Shown piece by piece: positions 57,781 to 64,000 of a stretch of DNA of 64,000 bases. The notes beneath the pieces are model-generated. The model searched no databases, was not told where the DNA came from, and worked only from the letters and a program-made list of their open reading frames with translations. The stretch's first letter is position 1. Each line of letters begins with the position of its first letter. This stretch comes from Arthrobacter sp. APC 3897 (lineage in GTDB: Bacteria > Actinomycetota > Actinomycetes > Actinomycetales > Micrococcaceae): the NCBI RefSeq assembly GCF_030407495.1, contig NZ_JASDDG010000021.1, positions 17,074 through 81,073 of the forward strand. Direction: 5' to 3'. The translations under genes were made by a program, and so were the position numbers.

Positions 57781-57850
57781 ATCCCTTCGCTAGTTCTAAC
57801 TAGATCAGGTTCAACGGGTGTTATCTCAGCCTTCCGGCACCCCGTGTCAC
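57781..57850 (-). promoter_or_regulatory. TPP riboswitch (THI element) controlling thiM-thiE-thiD/tenA
   Basis: On the minus strand the conserved TPP aptamer parts appear in order. They are GGGGTGCC (57845-57838), GGCTGAGA (57831-57824), ACACCCGTTGAACCTGAT (57821-57804, including ACCTGAT), and the P1 3' strand GCGAAGGGAT (57790-57781). The last part contains the AAGGGA ribosome-binding site of thiM, so ligand binding can hide it directly. A TAGAGT box (57863-57858) could be the -10 element, placing the transcript start just before the aptamer. Confidence 0.93.
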
Positions 57851-57918
57851 TGCCACGACTCTAAGCCATTCCCGGCCCGAAGCACACTCCTGCGGCCGGT
57901 CCGGTTCCGGTTCTCCGC

Positions 57919-58407
57919 TCAGAGCGCGGAGTGGGACCCCAAACGGTGGTAGGTGCGGTTGTGATAGACCAGCGGGGCATCAGGTTCGCCGGAGGCAAGA
58001 ATGTTCAGGACCTCAGCCGTCACCAGGACCGAGGATCCGACGGCGGTGCGGCTCAGGACGCGGGCGCGGAGGGCATGCGGCGCATCCACGAGCAGCGGCT
58101 CTCCGGTAGGCAGGTTTTCCCAGGCCAGCTCCGGCGTGAATCTGTCCGTTCCGGGTCGGGAGAACAGAGACGCCAGCGGTGCGTTGCGTGCGCCCAGGAG
58201 ATGTACCACCACGGTGTCAGCGGCAGCGATGACACCGGCGGATCCCTGGGCTGACGCCAGAGAGAAAACCAGTATCGGCGGATCGGCGGAGACGGAGGAT
58301 ACGGACGAAGCGGTCAATCCGACCGGCCCGGCTTCGCCGCGCGCGGTAATAACGGCAACTCCGGCCGGATGGGCGCGGAAGGCGTCCTTGAAATGGTCTG
58401 TCAGCAT
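57919..58407 (-). CDS. Flavin reductase-domain protein
   Basis: The 162-residue protein matches the NADH:FMN oxidoreductase-like flavin reductase family. It has HPAGVAVITARGEAGPVGLTASSV near residue 12, PPILVFSLA, FSRPGTDRF, and the terminal PLVYHNRTYHRLG. It probably supplies reduced flavin to a monooxygenase or to redox stress defence. The sox box and a 19-bp-spaced promoter end right at the ATG, and no ribosome-binding site precedes it, so the mRNA looks leaderless. SoxR (next upstream gene) is the likely activator. Confidence 0.9.
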   Translation of the reverse strand: MLTDHFKDAFRAHPAGVAVITARGEAGPVGLTASSVSSVSADPPILVFSLASAQGSAGVIAAADTVVVHLLGARNAPLASLFSRPGTDRFTPELAWENLPTGEPLLVDAPHALRARVLSRTAVGSSVLVTAEVLNILASGEPDAPLVYHNRTYHRLGSHSAL

Positions 58408-58413
58408 GAGTCA

Positions 58414-58444
58414 ACGCTAGAACCTCAACATTGGTTGAGGTCAA
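58414..58444 (-). promoter_or_regulatory. SoxR-type promoter with sox box and 19-bp spacer
   Basis: CCTCAACATTGGTTGAGG (58423-58440) is an 18-bp near-perfect palindrome with the CCTCAA/TTGAGG half-sites of the classical SoxR box. On the minus strand TTGACC (58444-58439) and TAGCGT (58419-58414) flank it as -35 and -10, separated by 19 bp, the over-long spacing typical of MerR-family activation. The expected start of transcription falls at the flavin reductase ATG (58407). Confidence 0.88.
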
Positions 58445-58475
58445 ATTGGGATCCGTCACGCGCCGTCGTGCCGCC

Positions 58476-58973
58476 CTAAAATTCGAAGGCGCGGGCGCCG
58501 GTTCCCTGCTCCGCAGAGGCGTCGTCGGGGTTGACGAACCGGCATTCGGCCAGTGAGAGGCAGCCGCATCCGATGCATCCGCCCAGGCGGTCCCGCAGTG
58601 CCTCCAGGGAATGGATCCGTGCGTCCAAATCCTGACGCCAGGCAGAGGAAAGCCGCTGCCAGTCGTTCTGGTCCGGCACGGCGTCCCTGGGCAGCTCATC
58701 CAGGGCCCGGGCGATGGCGGACAGCGGAATTCCTGCCCGCTGAGCTGCGCGGATCACGGCCACCCGGCGAAGGACAGAGCGGTCGAAGCGACGCTGGTTT
58801 CCGGCGGTGCGGCGGCTGCTGATCAGCCCCTGACGTTCGTAAAAGTGCAGCGCGGAAACACTCACGCCGCTGCGCTCGGCCAGCTGGCCCACCGTCAGTT
58901 CGGACCGCTTCGGTGCTTCCGCGCCGGTCGATGCATCGCTGCCCACAGTTCCACCCTCCGTTGCCGGTTCCAT
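58476..58973 (-). CDS. soxR: SoxR redox-sensing transcriptional activator
   Basis: The 165-residue MerR-family regulator has an N-terminal helix-turn-helix (LTVGQLAERSGVSVSALHFYERQGLI near residue 27), RTAGNQRRFDRSVLRRVAVI, and a coiled-coil dimer helix. The [2Fe-2S] cluster Cys set follows, C133-x2-C136-x-C138-x5-C144 (GGCIGCGCLSLAECR), diagnostic of SoxR. ATG 58973 is used after GGACGG; a longer frame from 59021 is possible. The gene lies directly upstream of the flavin reductase, same strand, and the sox box sits between the two. Confidence 0.95.
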   Translation of the reverse strand: MEPATEGGTVGSDASTGAEAPKRSELTVGQLAERSGVSVSALHFYERQGLISSRRTAGNQRRFDRSVLRRVAVIRAAQRAGIPLSAIARALDELPRDAVPDQNDWQRLSSAWRQDLDARIHSLEALRDRLGGCIGCGCLSLAECRFVNPDDASAEQGTGARAFEF

Positions 58974-59193
58974 TATCCGTCCTGGCAAACCTGCGTGCAC
59001 CCACGCCCGCCGAGTGTCCATGTCATTCGGAATGCTGCCGGAATGACCGCATGAAGGCGCCGCTCGATGGAGCTAATGGCCCGGATCTCCCCCTTCGACG
59101 GACCGTGCATTTGCCCGGCTCTGGCGGTCCGCACCCGGAGGTGTGAGAGTGGCGCTCTGACCATGCGCCAATGCCAGCCCCAGAGAGGCCCCT
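58974..59193. other. Intergenic region without recognised genes
   Basis: The gap between soxR (leftward) and the hydrolase (rightward) must hold both promoters. I see no riboswitch, repeat or second sox box. The hydrolase start is supported by AGAGAGG at 5 bases. Confidence 0.5.
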
Positions 59194-60132
59194 ATGTTCC
59201 CCGCAGCTCCCGATGCCGCAGGCACCCTGGTTTTCCTGCAGGGCACGGGCAACCCTGATCCTGTCCCCGCCGAGACCATTCGCTGGATGCTTGCCCGGGA
59301 TCCGGCGCTGAAGGGTTACGCGGTCCTTGATGTGGCGTGGGCTGCCGGGGCTGCCCCGGACATCAGCGTGGTGTCCGCACTCCCGCCGCGCTACCGGCCG
59401 GCAGCGGACGAGACCCCGGCGGAGCTCGCCGAGGCGGAGCGCGGGCTGGCGCTGGCCGGGCTTGACCTTCTCAATGCTCCGCCGCTGCATCGCCTCCCGG
59501 ACACCGCCGCAGCCGGAGGCCCGGCCGGAACAGAAGAGAACGGCGTTGCCGCAGTGGACGCGGCGGAAGAAAGCCTGCTGGGCAGCACCCTGGAGCGGCT
59601 GACCCTGAACCTGATCACCGACGTCGCAATCCGGCGCCGTGTGCCGCTGACGGATGCAGCATCGGACTTTTCCCGCAGCATCATCTATTACCTGCGCCGG
59701 GGTGCCGAGGCCCGCACCGCAGTCACGCACGCCCTGCGGATGGCGAACCAGGACGCCCCCGTGATCCTCTTCGGCCACAGCCTCGGCGGGGTGGCGGCCG
59801 TGGATCTGGTCTCCGATCCCGGGTGGAAAGCTGAAGGCGTACGGCTGGACCTGCTCGTCACGGCCGGTTCCCAAAGTCCGTGGCTCTATCTGCTGGGCGG
59901 ACTTGCGCATTTGGCGCCGGACGGAGCGGGTACGCTGCCTGTACCCTGGCTGAATTTTTGGGATGAACGTGATCTGCTGTCCTTCTGCGGCGAACGGGTC
60001 TTTGCCGGACGCGGTGACCGGATCATCGATCAGGAGGTTCAGTCCGGAGAGCCGTTCCCCGGTTCGCACAGTGCCTATTTCGCCAACTCGGATGTATTCC
60101 GTGCCATCGGTACCCGGTTAAACCTGGGCTGA
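59194..60132 (+). CDS. Alpha/beta-hydrolase-fold protein of unknown substrate
   Basis: The 312-residue protein begins GTLVFLQGTGNPDPVPAETI and has a lipase-type nucleophile elbow ILFGHSLGGVAAVDLV near residue 195. A long Ala/Glu-rich insert lies around residues 75-130. The C-terminal PWLNFWDERDLLSFCGERVF probably supplies the Asp and SGEPFPGSHSAYF the His of the triad. No signal peptide is present. The family has no defined function that I know. It lies 53 bp upstream of ku and may be co-transcribed. Confidence 0.75.
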   Translation: MFPAAPDAAGTLVFLQGTGNPDPVPAETIRWMLARDPALKGYAVLDVAWAAGAAPDISVVSALPPRYRPAADETPAELAEAERGLALAGLDLLNAPPLHRLPDTAAAGGPAGTEENGVAAVDAAEESLLGSTLERLTLNLITDVAIRRRVPLTDAASDFSRSIIYYLRRGAEARTAVTHALRMANQDAPVILFGHSLGGVAAVDLVSDPGWKAEGVRLDLLVTAGSQSPWLYLLGGLAHLAPDGAGTLPVPWLNFWDERDLLSFCGERVFAGRGDRIIDQEVQSGEPFPGSHSAYFANSDVFRAIGTRLNLG

Positions 60133-60185
60133 GCGCTCCGCGGCACTCTGGCCGGGGCCCCCGGGTTTGGTGTTCACTGGAGGAC

Positions 60186-61106
60186 ATGAGAGCCATCTGG
60201 AAGGGTGCCATAGCGTTTGGGCTGGTCAACGTGCCGGTCAAGGTTTATGCCGCCACCGAGAACCACGACGTCAGCCTGCACCAGGTCCATGAGAAGGACG
60301 GCGGACGCATCCGCTACCAGCGCCGCTGTGAAATCTGCGGTGAAGTAGTGGAATACAAGGACATTGCCAAGGCGTATGACGACGGCGAGCAAACGGTGGT
60401 TCTCAGTGATGAGGAACTGGCCTCCCTGCCGGTGGAGAAGAGCCGGGAAATCGACGTCGTGGAATTTGTGCCCAGCGACCAGGTGGACCCCATCCTCTTC
60501 GACAAGACGTATTATCTGGAGCCCGATTCGAAGTCAACCAAGTCGTACGTGCTGCTGCGCCGGACCCTTGAGGACACTGACCGTACGGCCATTGTCCAGT
60601 TTTCACTCCGGCAGAAGAGCAGGCTGGGTGCGCTGAGGGTCCGCGGTGACGTGCTGACCCTGCAAACCCTGCTGTGGGAGGACGAAGTCCGGGAAGCCGC
60701 CTTCCCGTCACTGGATGAGAAAGTCCGGATCAGTGCCAAGGAACTGGAGATGTCGTCAACCCTGGTGGAGTCCTTCAGCTCGGACTTCAACCCGGCCGAG
60801 TTCACTGACGATTACCAGGAGCAGCTGAAAACACTGATCGAAGCAAAGCTGGAAAAGGGCGAGGCCCTGGATACCGGGGAGACCTTCGGGACCGAAACGG
60901 AAGAGGAGGGCGGAAAGGTCCTGGACCTGATGGAAGCCCTGCGGCGAAGCGTGGAAAAGAACCGCGGCAGGAAAGCATCCGGGTCCGGCTCAAAATCCTC
61001 CGCTTCCGGGACCCGCTCCTCCTCCCGCACGCAGAAGGACGATGACAAACCGGCGGACAAGAAACCCGCACGCAAGGCTCCGGCCAAGACCAGGAAGGGT
61101 GCTTAG
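60186..61106 (+). CDS. ku: Non-homologous end-joining protein Ku
   Basis: Ku binds DNA ends and recruits LigD. The 306-residue product starts MRAIWKGAIAFGLVNVPVKVY and has the conserved Ku core (LHQVHEKDGGRIRYQRRCEICGE; DVVEFVPSDQVDPILFDKTYYL; LLRRTLEDTDRTAIVQFSLRQK). A basic, Ser/Lys-rich C-terminal tail from about residue 255 is typical of actinobacterial Ku and can bind DNA. The ATG follows GGAGGAC. The LigD partner is at 49484-52141. The start of the next small gene is 3 bp after its stop. Confidence 0.97.
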   Translation: MRAIWKGAIAFGLVNVPVKVYAATENHDVSLHQVHEKDGGRIRYQRRCEICGEVVEYKDIAKAYDDGEQTVVLSDEELASLPVEKSREIDVVEFVPSDQVDPILFDKTYYLEPDSKSTKSYVLLRRTLEDTDRTAIVQFSLRQKSRLGALRVRGDVLTLQTLLWEDEVREAAFPSLDEKVRISAKELEMSSTLVESFSSDFNPAEFTDDYQEQLKTLIEAKLEKGEALDTGETFGTETEEEGGKVLDLMEALRRSVEKNRGRKASGSGSKSSASGTRSSSRTQKDDDKPADKKPARKAPAKTRKGA

Positions 61107-61109
61107 ACC

Positions 61110-61373
61110 ATGGCGCTGACCAATTTTTTCCGGGACCGCAACGGCCGCATCCGAATTTTTGAAGTTCCCAACCTGCCCATTCTCGCGTGGGCCGGTTTCG
61201 GAGCCGCATCCATGATGGCTCTGACACCGAAGTACCGGGAACTCATGGGCACGCTCAGCAAGGGGTCGCTGACGTTTTGGGCCCTGCTGGAGGCGGTGCG
61301 GGGCAACAGTCCGTTCCGCCGGACCATGGGCATGGCAACCCTTGCCCGCGAGGTCCTGCCCCGCACCAGCTAG
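61110..61373 (+). CDS. Small conserved-looking protein downstream of ku
   Basis: The 87-residue protein (MALTNFFRDRNGRIRIFEVPN) has one hydrophobic stretch near residues 23-42 (LPILAWAGFGAASMMAL) and a basic remainder. It sits 3 bp after ku and looks co-transcribed; codon use matches its neighbours. I do not recognise the family. It may be a small membrane-associated protein. It ends exactly where the convergent DUF2630 gene ends. Confidence 0.6.
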   Translation: MALTNFFRDRNGRIRIFEVPNLPILAWAGFGAASMMALTPKYRELMGTLSKGSLTFWALLEAVRGNSPFRRTMGMATLAREVLPRTS

Positions 61374-61613
61374 CTACTGGCGGTAGCCTTCCACTTCCCC
61401 TACCGGCCGCACTGCCGCATCGTCGGGGTTTTCGCCGGCGTCCAGCCGGGCCCGGCGCTGACGGAGCAGATCCCAGCACTGGTCCAGCTGTTCCTCCACC
61501 CGGCGCAGCTGTTCCAGACGGTCTTCGGGATGGTCCGCGGCAGGGGAATCCCGCAGCTCCTGTTCCTTTTCCACGAGTTCGGAAATTCGGTGCTGAATCT
61601 CGTTAGCGTCCAT
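61374..61613 (-). CDS. DUF2630-family small protein
   Basis: The 79-residue, mostly helical protein begins MDANEIQHRISELVEKEQEL and has the DUF2630 hallmark VEEQLDQCWDLLRQRRARLDAGENPDDAAVRPVGEVEGY. Its function is unknown; the helical charged sequence suggests a coiled-coil. ATG 61613 matches the family start, rather than the longer MASVGH frame. It is convergent with the small gene after ku. Confidence 0.88.
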   Translation of the reverse strand: MDANEIQHRISELVEKEQELRDSPAADHPEDRLEQLRRVEEQLDQCWDLLRQRRARLDAGENPDDAAVRPVGEVEGYRQ

Positions 61614-61673
61614 GTGACCAACGCTAGCCATCCCTCCGTCCGGTGACCAGTTCCTCCGCGACGTTGAGGTGCC

Positions 61674-62375
61674 TCAGCGCGCCAGGAGCTGGCTCAGAAA
61701 CCGGGAGAAGCCTTCCGGAGCCCGCCCGTCCCGGCGCCCGGACGTAATGACCCGGGTTTCATCGGTGGCAATCCAGGCGGTGCCCGTCGCTTTGATCCGT
61801 GCCACCAGGTCCACGTCTTCGTGGGCTTCCAGTGGTGCAAATCCTCCGGCCCGGCGGTAGGCGGCCGCGGAAAACCCCAGATTCGCCCCGTGGATATAGG
61901 GGTGGCCTTCCTCAAGGACATGCTGGAGCTCCCAGACGGCCAGTTCCCGTGCGGAGAGGTCGGCTGCGTCCGGCACCACGGTGCCCAGGATCAAGCCGTA
62001 GCCGGCGCCGGCAAGTCGGCACTGCCGGACGAGCCAGTCCCGGGGAACCACGGTGTCCGCGTCGGTGGTGGCAATCCAGAGCCCGGGCCGCTGCGGCTGG
62101 GCGTCGATGCCGGCGGCCCGCGCCGCGCCCACCAGACCGAAGGATCCTTCAACGGTGCTCAGCTCCAGCTCCGGGGCCCAGGCCGGCTGCAGGCCCGTCA
62201 CCACGTTCAGCGATCCGTCCGTGCAGGAGTCCAGCACCACCGTGACGGTGGCGGGGATACCGTATTGTTCCCGGAGCGTCTGCGCTGCGGTGGCCACTGA
62301 GGCCAGGGACGCCGGAAGCAGCTTCTCTTCGTTGCGGGCAGGGATGACGACGGCGAGGTGTTCAGGTGCAGGCAT
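61674..62375 (-). CDS. Family 2-type glycosyltransferase
   Basis: The 233-residue GT-A protein has LAVVIPARNEEKLLPASL near residue 7, VTVVLDSCTDGSLNVV near residue 45, the DxD-like IATTDADTVVPRDWL near residue 105, and HIYHGANLGFSAAAYRRAGGF-type acceptor residues (PYIHGANLGFSA). It has no membrane segment, so it acts in the cytoplasm. It lies 3 bp after the PIG-L/methyltransferase gene and belongs to the same cluster. The donor sugar and acceptor are unknown. Confidence 0.9.
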   Translation of the reverse strand: MPAPEHLAVVIPARNEEKLLPASLASVATAAQTLREQYGIPATVTVVLDSCTDGSLNVVTGLQPAWAPELELSTVEGSFGLVGAARAAGIDAQPQRPGLWIATTDADTVVPRDWLVRQCRLAGAGYGLILGTVVPDAADLSARELAVWELQHVLEEGHPYIHGANLGFSAAAYRRAGGFAPLEAHEDVDLVARIKATGTAWIATDETRVITSGRRDGRAPEGFSRFLSQLLAR

Positions 62376-62378
62376 GGA

Positions 62379-63704
62379 CTACTGCGTCTCCGTGCGGACC
62401 AGCACGTCAATGCGGAAGTCCTTCTCCCGGTGTTCTGCCAGCACGCGCAGCCCGTTCCGTGCCCGGAAGGCCTCATGGACCTGGTCTCCGGTCAGCTCCC
62501 AGCCCTCGTTCGGATGACGCCAGTGGCACAGCAGGATCACGCCGTCGTCCGTCAGGGACGCTTCGCTGTGCCCGGCCAGTTCCTGCAGTTCACTGTGCTG
62601 AAGGAAATACCCGATCTCCGAGACAACCACCAGGTCATAGCGGCCCCGGGGCCAGTCCTGCGGCACGGCTCCCTGCTCCAGACGCACATGAGCGGCGGAG
62701 GTCAGCCGCTGCCGGGCCAGTTCGAGTGCGCGGTTGCTGATGTCCGTCGCCAGCACGGCATCGGCGCGGTCCGCCAGTTCCCGGGTGAAAACCCCGATGG
62801 AACATCCGGGCTCAAAGACCGAGGAGAAATGCGGCCGCGGAAGCATGGCCAGGCAGAGCGCGCGTTTGCGGTGCTCATAGAAACTGTCTTCAAAGTGCCA
62901 GGGATCGGAGTTGCTGCGATACAGGTCCTCAAAGACTTCGCGGGGCGGACGCGGGCTGGACAGCACAAATGACTCAAAGCTGCGTTCGAAGTGGGCCAGC
63001 ACTCCGGCGCTGAGCAGCGCTTCGTCTCCCGGCGCCGGTGAGAGGGGCCGCACCTGGGTGACGTGCGTTTCCATCGCCCGTTTCTTGGCGGCGGCAGCGT
63101 CACCGAGGGGCAGCAGCAGCAGGTTGTCCGGAACGTCTTCAGGCCGGCCCCAGTGCCACAGCCAAATCGGATATTCCAGCAGCGGAAGGCCCATGGTCCG
63201 GGCAAGGGCGGCCGCTGCCTGCCCCGCGGTGTCATGGTCGGTGTGTCCGTCGCTGCGCCAGGGAGCAACCAGGACGGTGTCCCTGGGGTTGGGCCCCACA
63301 ATGGCGGCCAGTGCGGCGTCCAGTTCGGTCCGGTGCCCGGCCAGTCCGCCGTCGGGCAGCTCCAGGAAATGCACGGCGGCCTCGGGCGCAAGGTGCGCGA
63401 CGGCGTCGCGCAGTTCCGCCCGACGCACATGTGCCAGCTGCTCCGGGGTACGGGTGGGCGACTCCGGATGGGAGGCCTCCCCGGCCGTTGCCACCACCAC
63501 GTCGACGGCGGTGCCCCGGGCGGCGAGCAGGGCGATGAGGCCGCCGGCGCCCAGGGTTTCATCGTCGGGGTGTGCGGACAGCACCACCAGGCGGCCGCTG
63601 CCCGGTGGAATCAGCCGGTCCAGCTCCAGCCGGCTGCGCCCCTGGAGCGCCGGAGCCCAGTTAGCCTCGGGAACGGAGTCATCCAGATGATTGAAGCTCA
63701 CCAC
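62379..63704 (-). CDS. PIG-L-type deacetylase fused to a SAM-dependent methyltransferase
   Basis: The 441-residue protein carries two enzymes. Residues about 35-235 are a PIG-L/LmbE-like zinc N-deacetylase with VVLSAHPDDETLGAGG (HPDDE at 45-49) and the second zinc His in APWRSDGHTDHD. Residues about 270-441 are a NodS-like methyltransferase with VFEPGCSIGVFTRELADR (SAM loop), VLATDISNRALELAR and YDLVVVSEIGYFL. The GTG at 63704 follows GGAG at 7 bases; GTG at 63701 or 63710 is possible. It overlaps the acyl-CoA dehydrogenase-like gene upstream and abuts the glycosyltransferase. A modified aminosugar-lipid or glycoside product is suspected but not shown. Confidence 0.85.
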   Translation of the reverse strand: MVSFNHLDDSVPEANWAPALQGRSRLELDRLIPPGSGRLVVLSAHPDDETLGAGGLIALLAARGTAVDVVVATAGEASHPESPTRTPEQLAHVRRAELRDAVAHLAPEAAVHFLELPDGGLAGHRTELDAALAAIVGPNPRDTVLVAPWRSDGHTDHDTAGQAAAALARTMGLPLLEYPIWLWHWGRPEDVPDNLLLLPLGDAAAAKKRAMETHVTQVRPLSPAPGDEALLSAGVLAHFERSFESFVLSSPRPPREVFEDLYRSNSDPWHFEDSFYEHRKRALCLAMLPRPHFSSVFEPGCSIGVFTRELADRADAVLATDISNRALELARQRLTSAAHVRLEQGAVPQDWPRGRYDLVVVSEIGYFLQHSELQELAGHSEASLTDDGVILLCHWRHPNEGWELTGDQVHEAFRARNGLRVLAEHREKDFRIDVLVRTETQ

Positions 63705-64000
63705 GGGCACACTCCGCCCTGCAGCAGCGACCGGCCCAGTGCTGCATGGTCACGCTCCGCGTGGTGCTGGCGCAGATAGATGCGCAGGTCGGCCGTCCGG
63801 CGGGCATGCTCCTCATCCAGTGCCAGCGGCCCGGGACCCAGCCCGTGGTCCGCCAGCGCGAGGACCTCTTCCGCGGCGTCGGCGACGATGCCTCTTACCC
63901 GCTGCGCCAGGATGGCACCCGCGCGACCTTCAGCGTCGCCGGCGTCAACCCGGGCGGCGGCCTCGTCCAGCGCGGCCCGCGCTGCCTGCAGCCGGAGATC
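63698..64000 (-). CDS. Acyl-CoA dehydrogenase-like protein (C-terminal part; runs off the window)
   Basis: The last 100 codons of a gene read in the minus frame and stop at TGA 63700-63698. The sequence is helical (RVDAGDAEGRAGAILAQRV, then ADAAEEVLALADHG), with LRIYLRQHHAERDHAALG near the end, which resembles the C-terminus of acyl-CoA dehydrogenase-like flavoproteins. The start and FAD-binding core lie beyond 64000, so the call is tentative. The stop region overlaps the PIG-L fusion start, implying one operon with it and the glycosyltransferase. Confidence 0.55.
   Translation of the reverse strand, partial: DLRLQAARAALDEAAARVDAGDAEGRAGAILAQRVRGIVADAAEEVLALADHGLGPGPLALDEEHARRTADLRIYLRQHHAERDHAALGRSLLQGGVCPW

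Overview
The window is a 64 kb piece of a high-GC actinobacterial chromosome. Gene content and order point to the Micrococcaceae (Arthrobacter-like). The evidence is the run lysS-panC-(2520-type reductase)-bPH2 pair-DUF3180-folK-folB-folP-folE-ftsH-hpt-tilS-metalloprotease-dacB with ppa divergent, together with Ku/LigD end joining, a phosphoketolase and a ThiD-TenA fusion. Coding density is very high, many start/stop codons overlap as ATGA or GTGA, and strong hairpin terminators built on ACGGCGG recur. I see no tRNA, rRNA, insertion sequence, prophage or CRISPR array, and no gene-free stretch above about 300 bases.

Layout. 1-14273 (minus strand): a long housekeeping block read from dacB down to lysS, covering cell-wall carboxypeptidase, zinc metalloprotease, tRNA-Ile lysidine synthase, purine salvage, FtsH, the folate pathway, membrane PH-domain proteins and pantothenate synthesis. 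14503-22126: ppa, a SatD-like regulator, a HAD phosphatase, serS, a lipid kinase, a small acidic protein, a frame-broken topoisomerase IB, pheA and a rhodanese. 22257-32814: amidase, POT peptide transporter, phosphoglucomutase, aldehyde dehydrogenase with an SDR, uracil permease, glycerate kinase and GDPD. 32954-37601: a translationally coupled MprF-like aminoacyl-lipid synthase, membrane esterase and PAP2 phosphatase. 37619-46437: HAD, PEBP, PfkB kinase, alpha/beta hydrolase, a RelA/SpoT-domain synthetase, an AlkZ-like winged-helix protein, and a LacI regulator divergent from an SDR/alcohol dehydrogenase pair, with a palindromic operator between them. 46332-54654: SRPBCC protein, frameshifted phosphoketolase, LigD, an SDR-DUF2867 protein, a pentapeptide-repeat protein and a small membrane protein. 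54719-57850: a thiamine salvage operon (thiM-thiE-thiD/tenA) under a TPP riboswitch. 57919-58973: soxR with a flavin reductase behind a near-canonical sox box. 59194-64000: hydrolase, Ku, two small proteins, then a cluster of glycosyltransferase, PIG-L/methyltransferase fusion and acyl-CoA dehydrogenase (cut by the window end).

The most notable points are two genes broken by single indels (phosphoketolase, topoisomerase IB) plus a third gene whose stop looks lost (SRPBCC), which suggests either sequence errors or recent decay; a SoxR promoter with the diagnostic 19-bp spacer driving an apparently leaderless flavin reductase; the lipid-aminoacylation/esterase/PAP2 operon; and the PIG-L-methyltransferase cluster at the right edge. 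All calls rest on reading the sequence and on family knowledge; no database search was possible.
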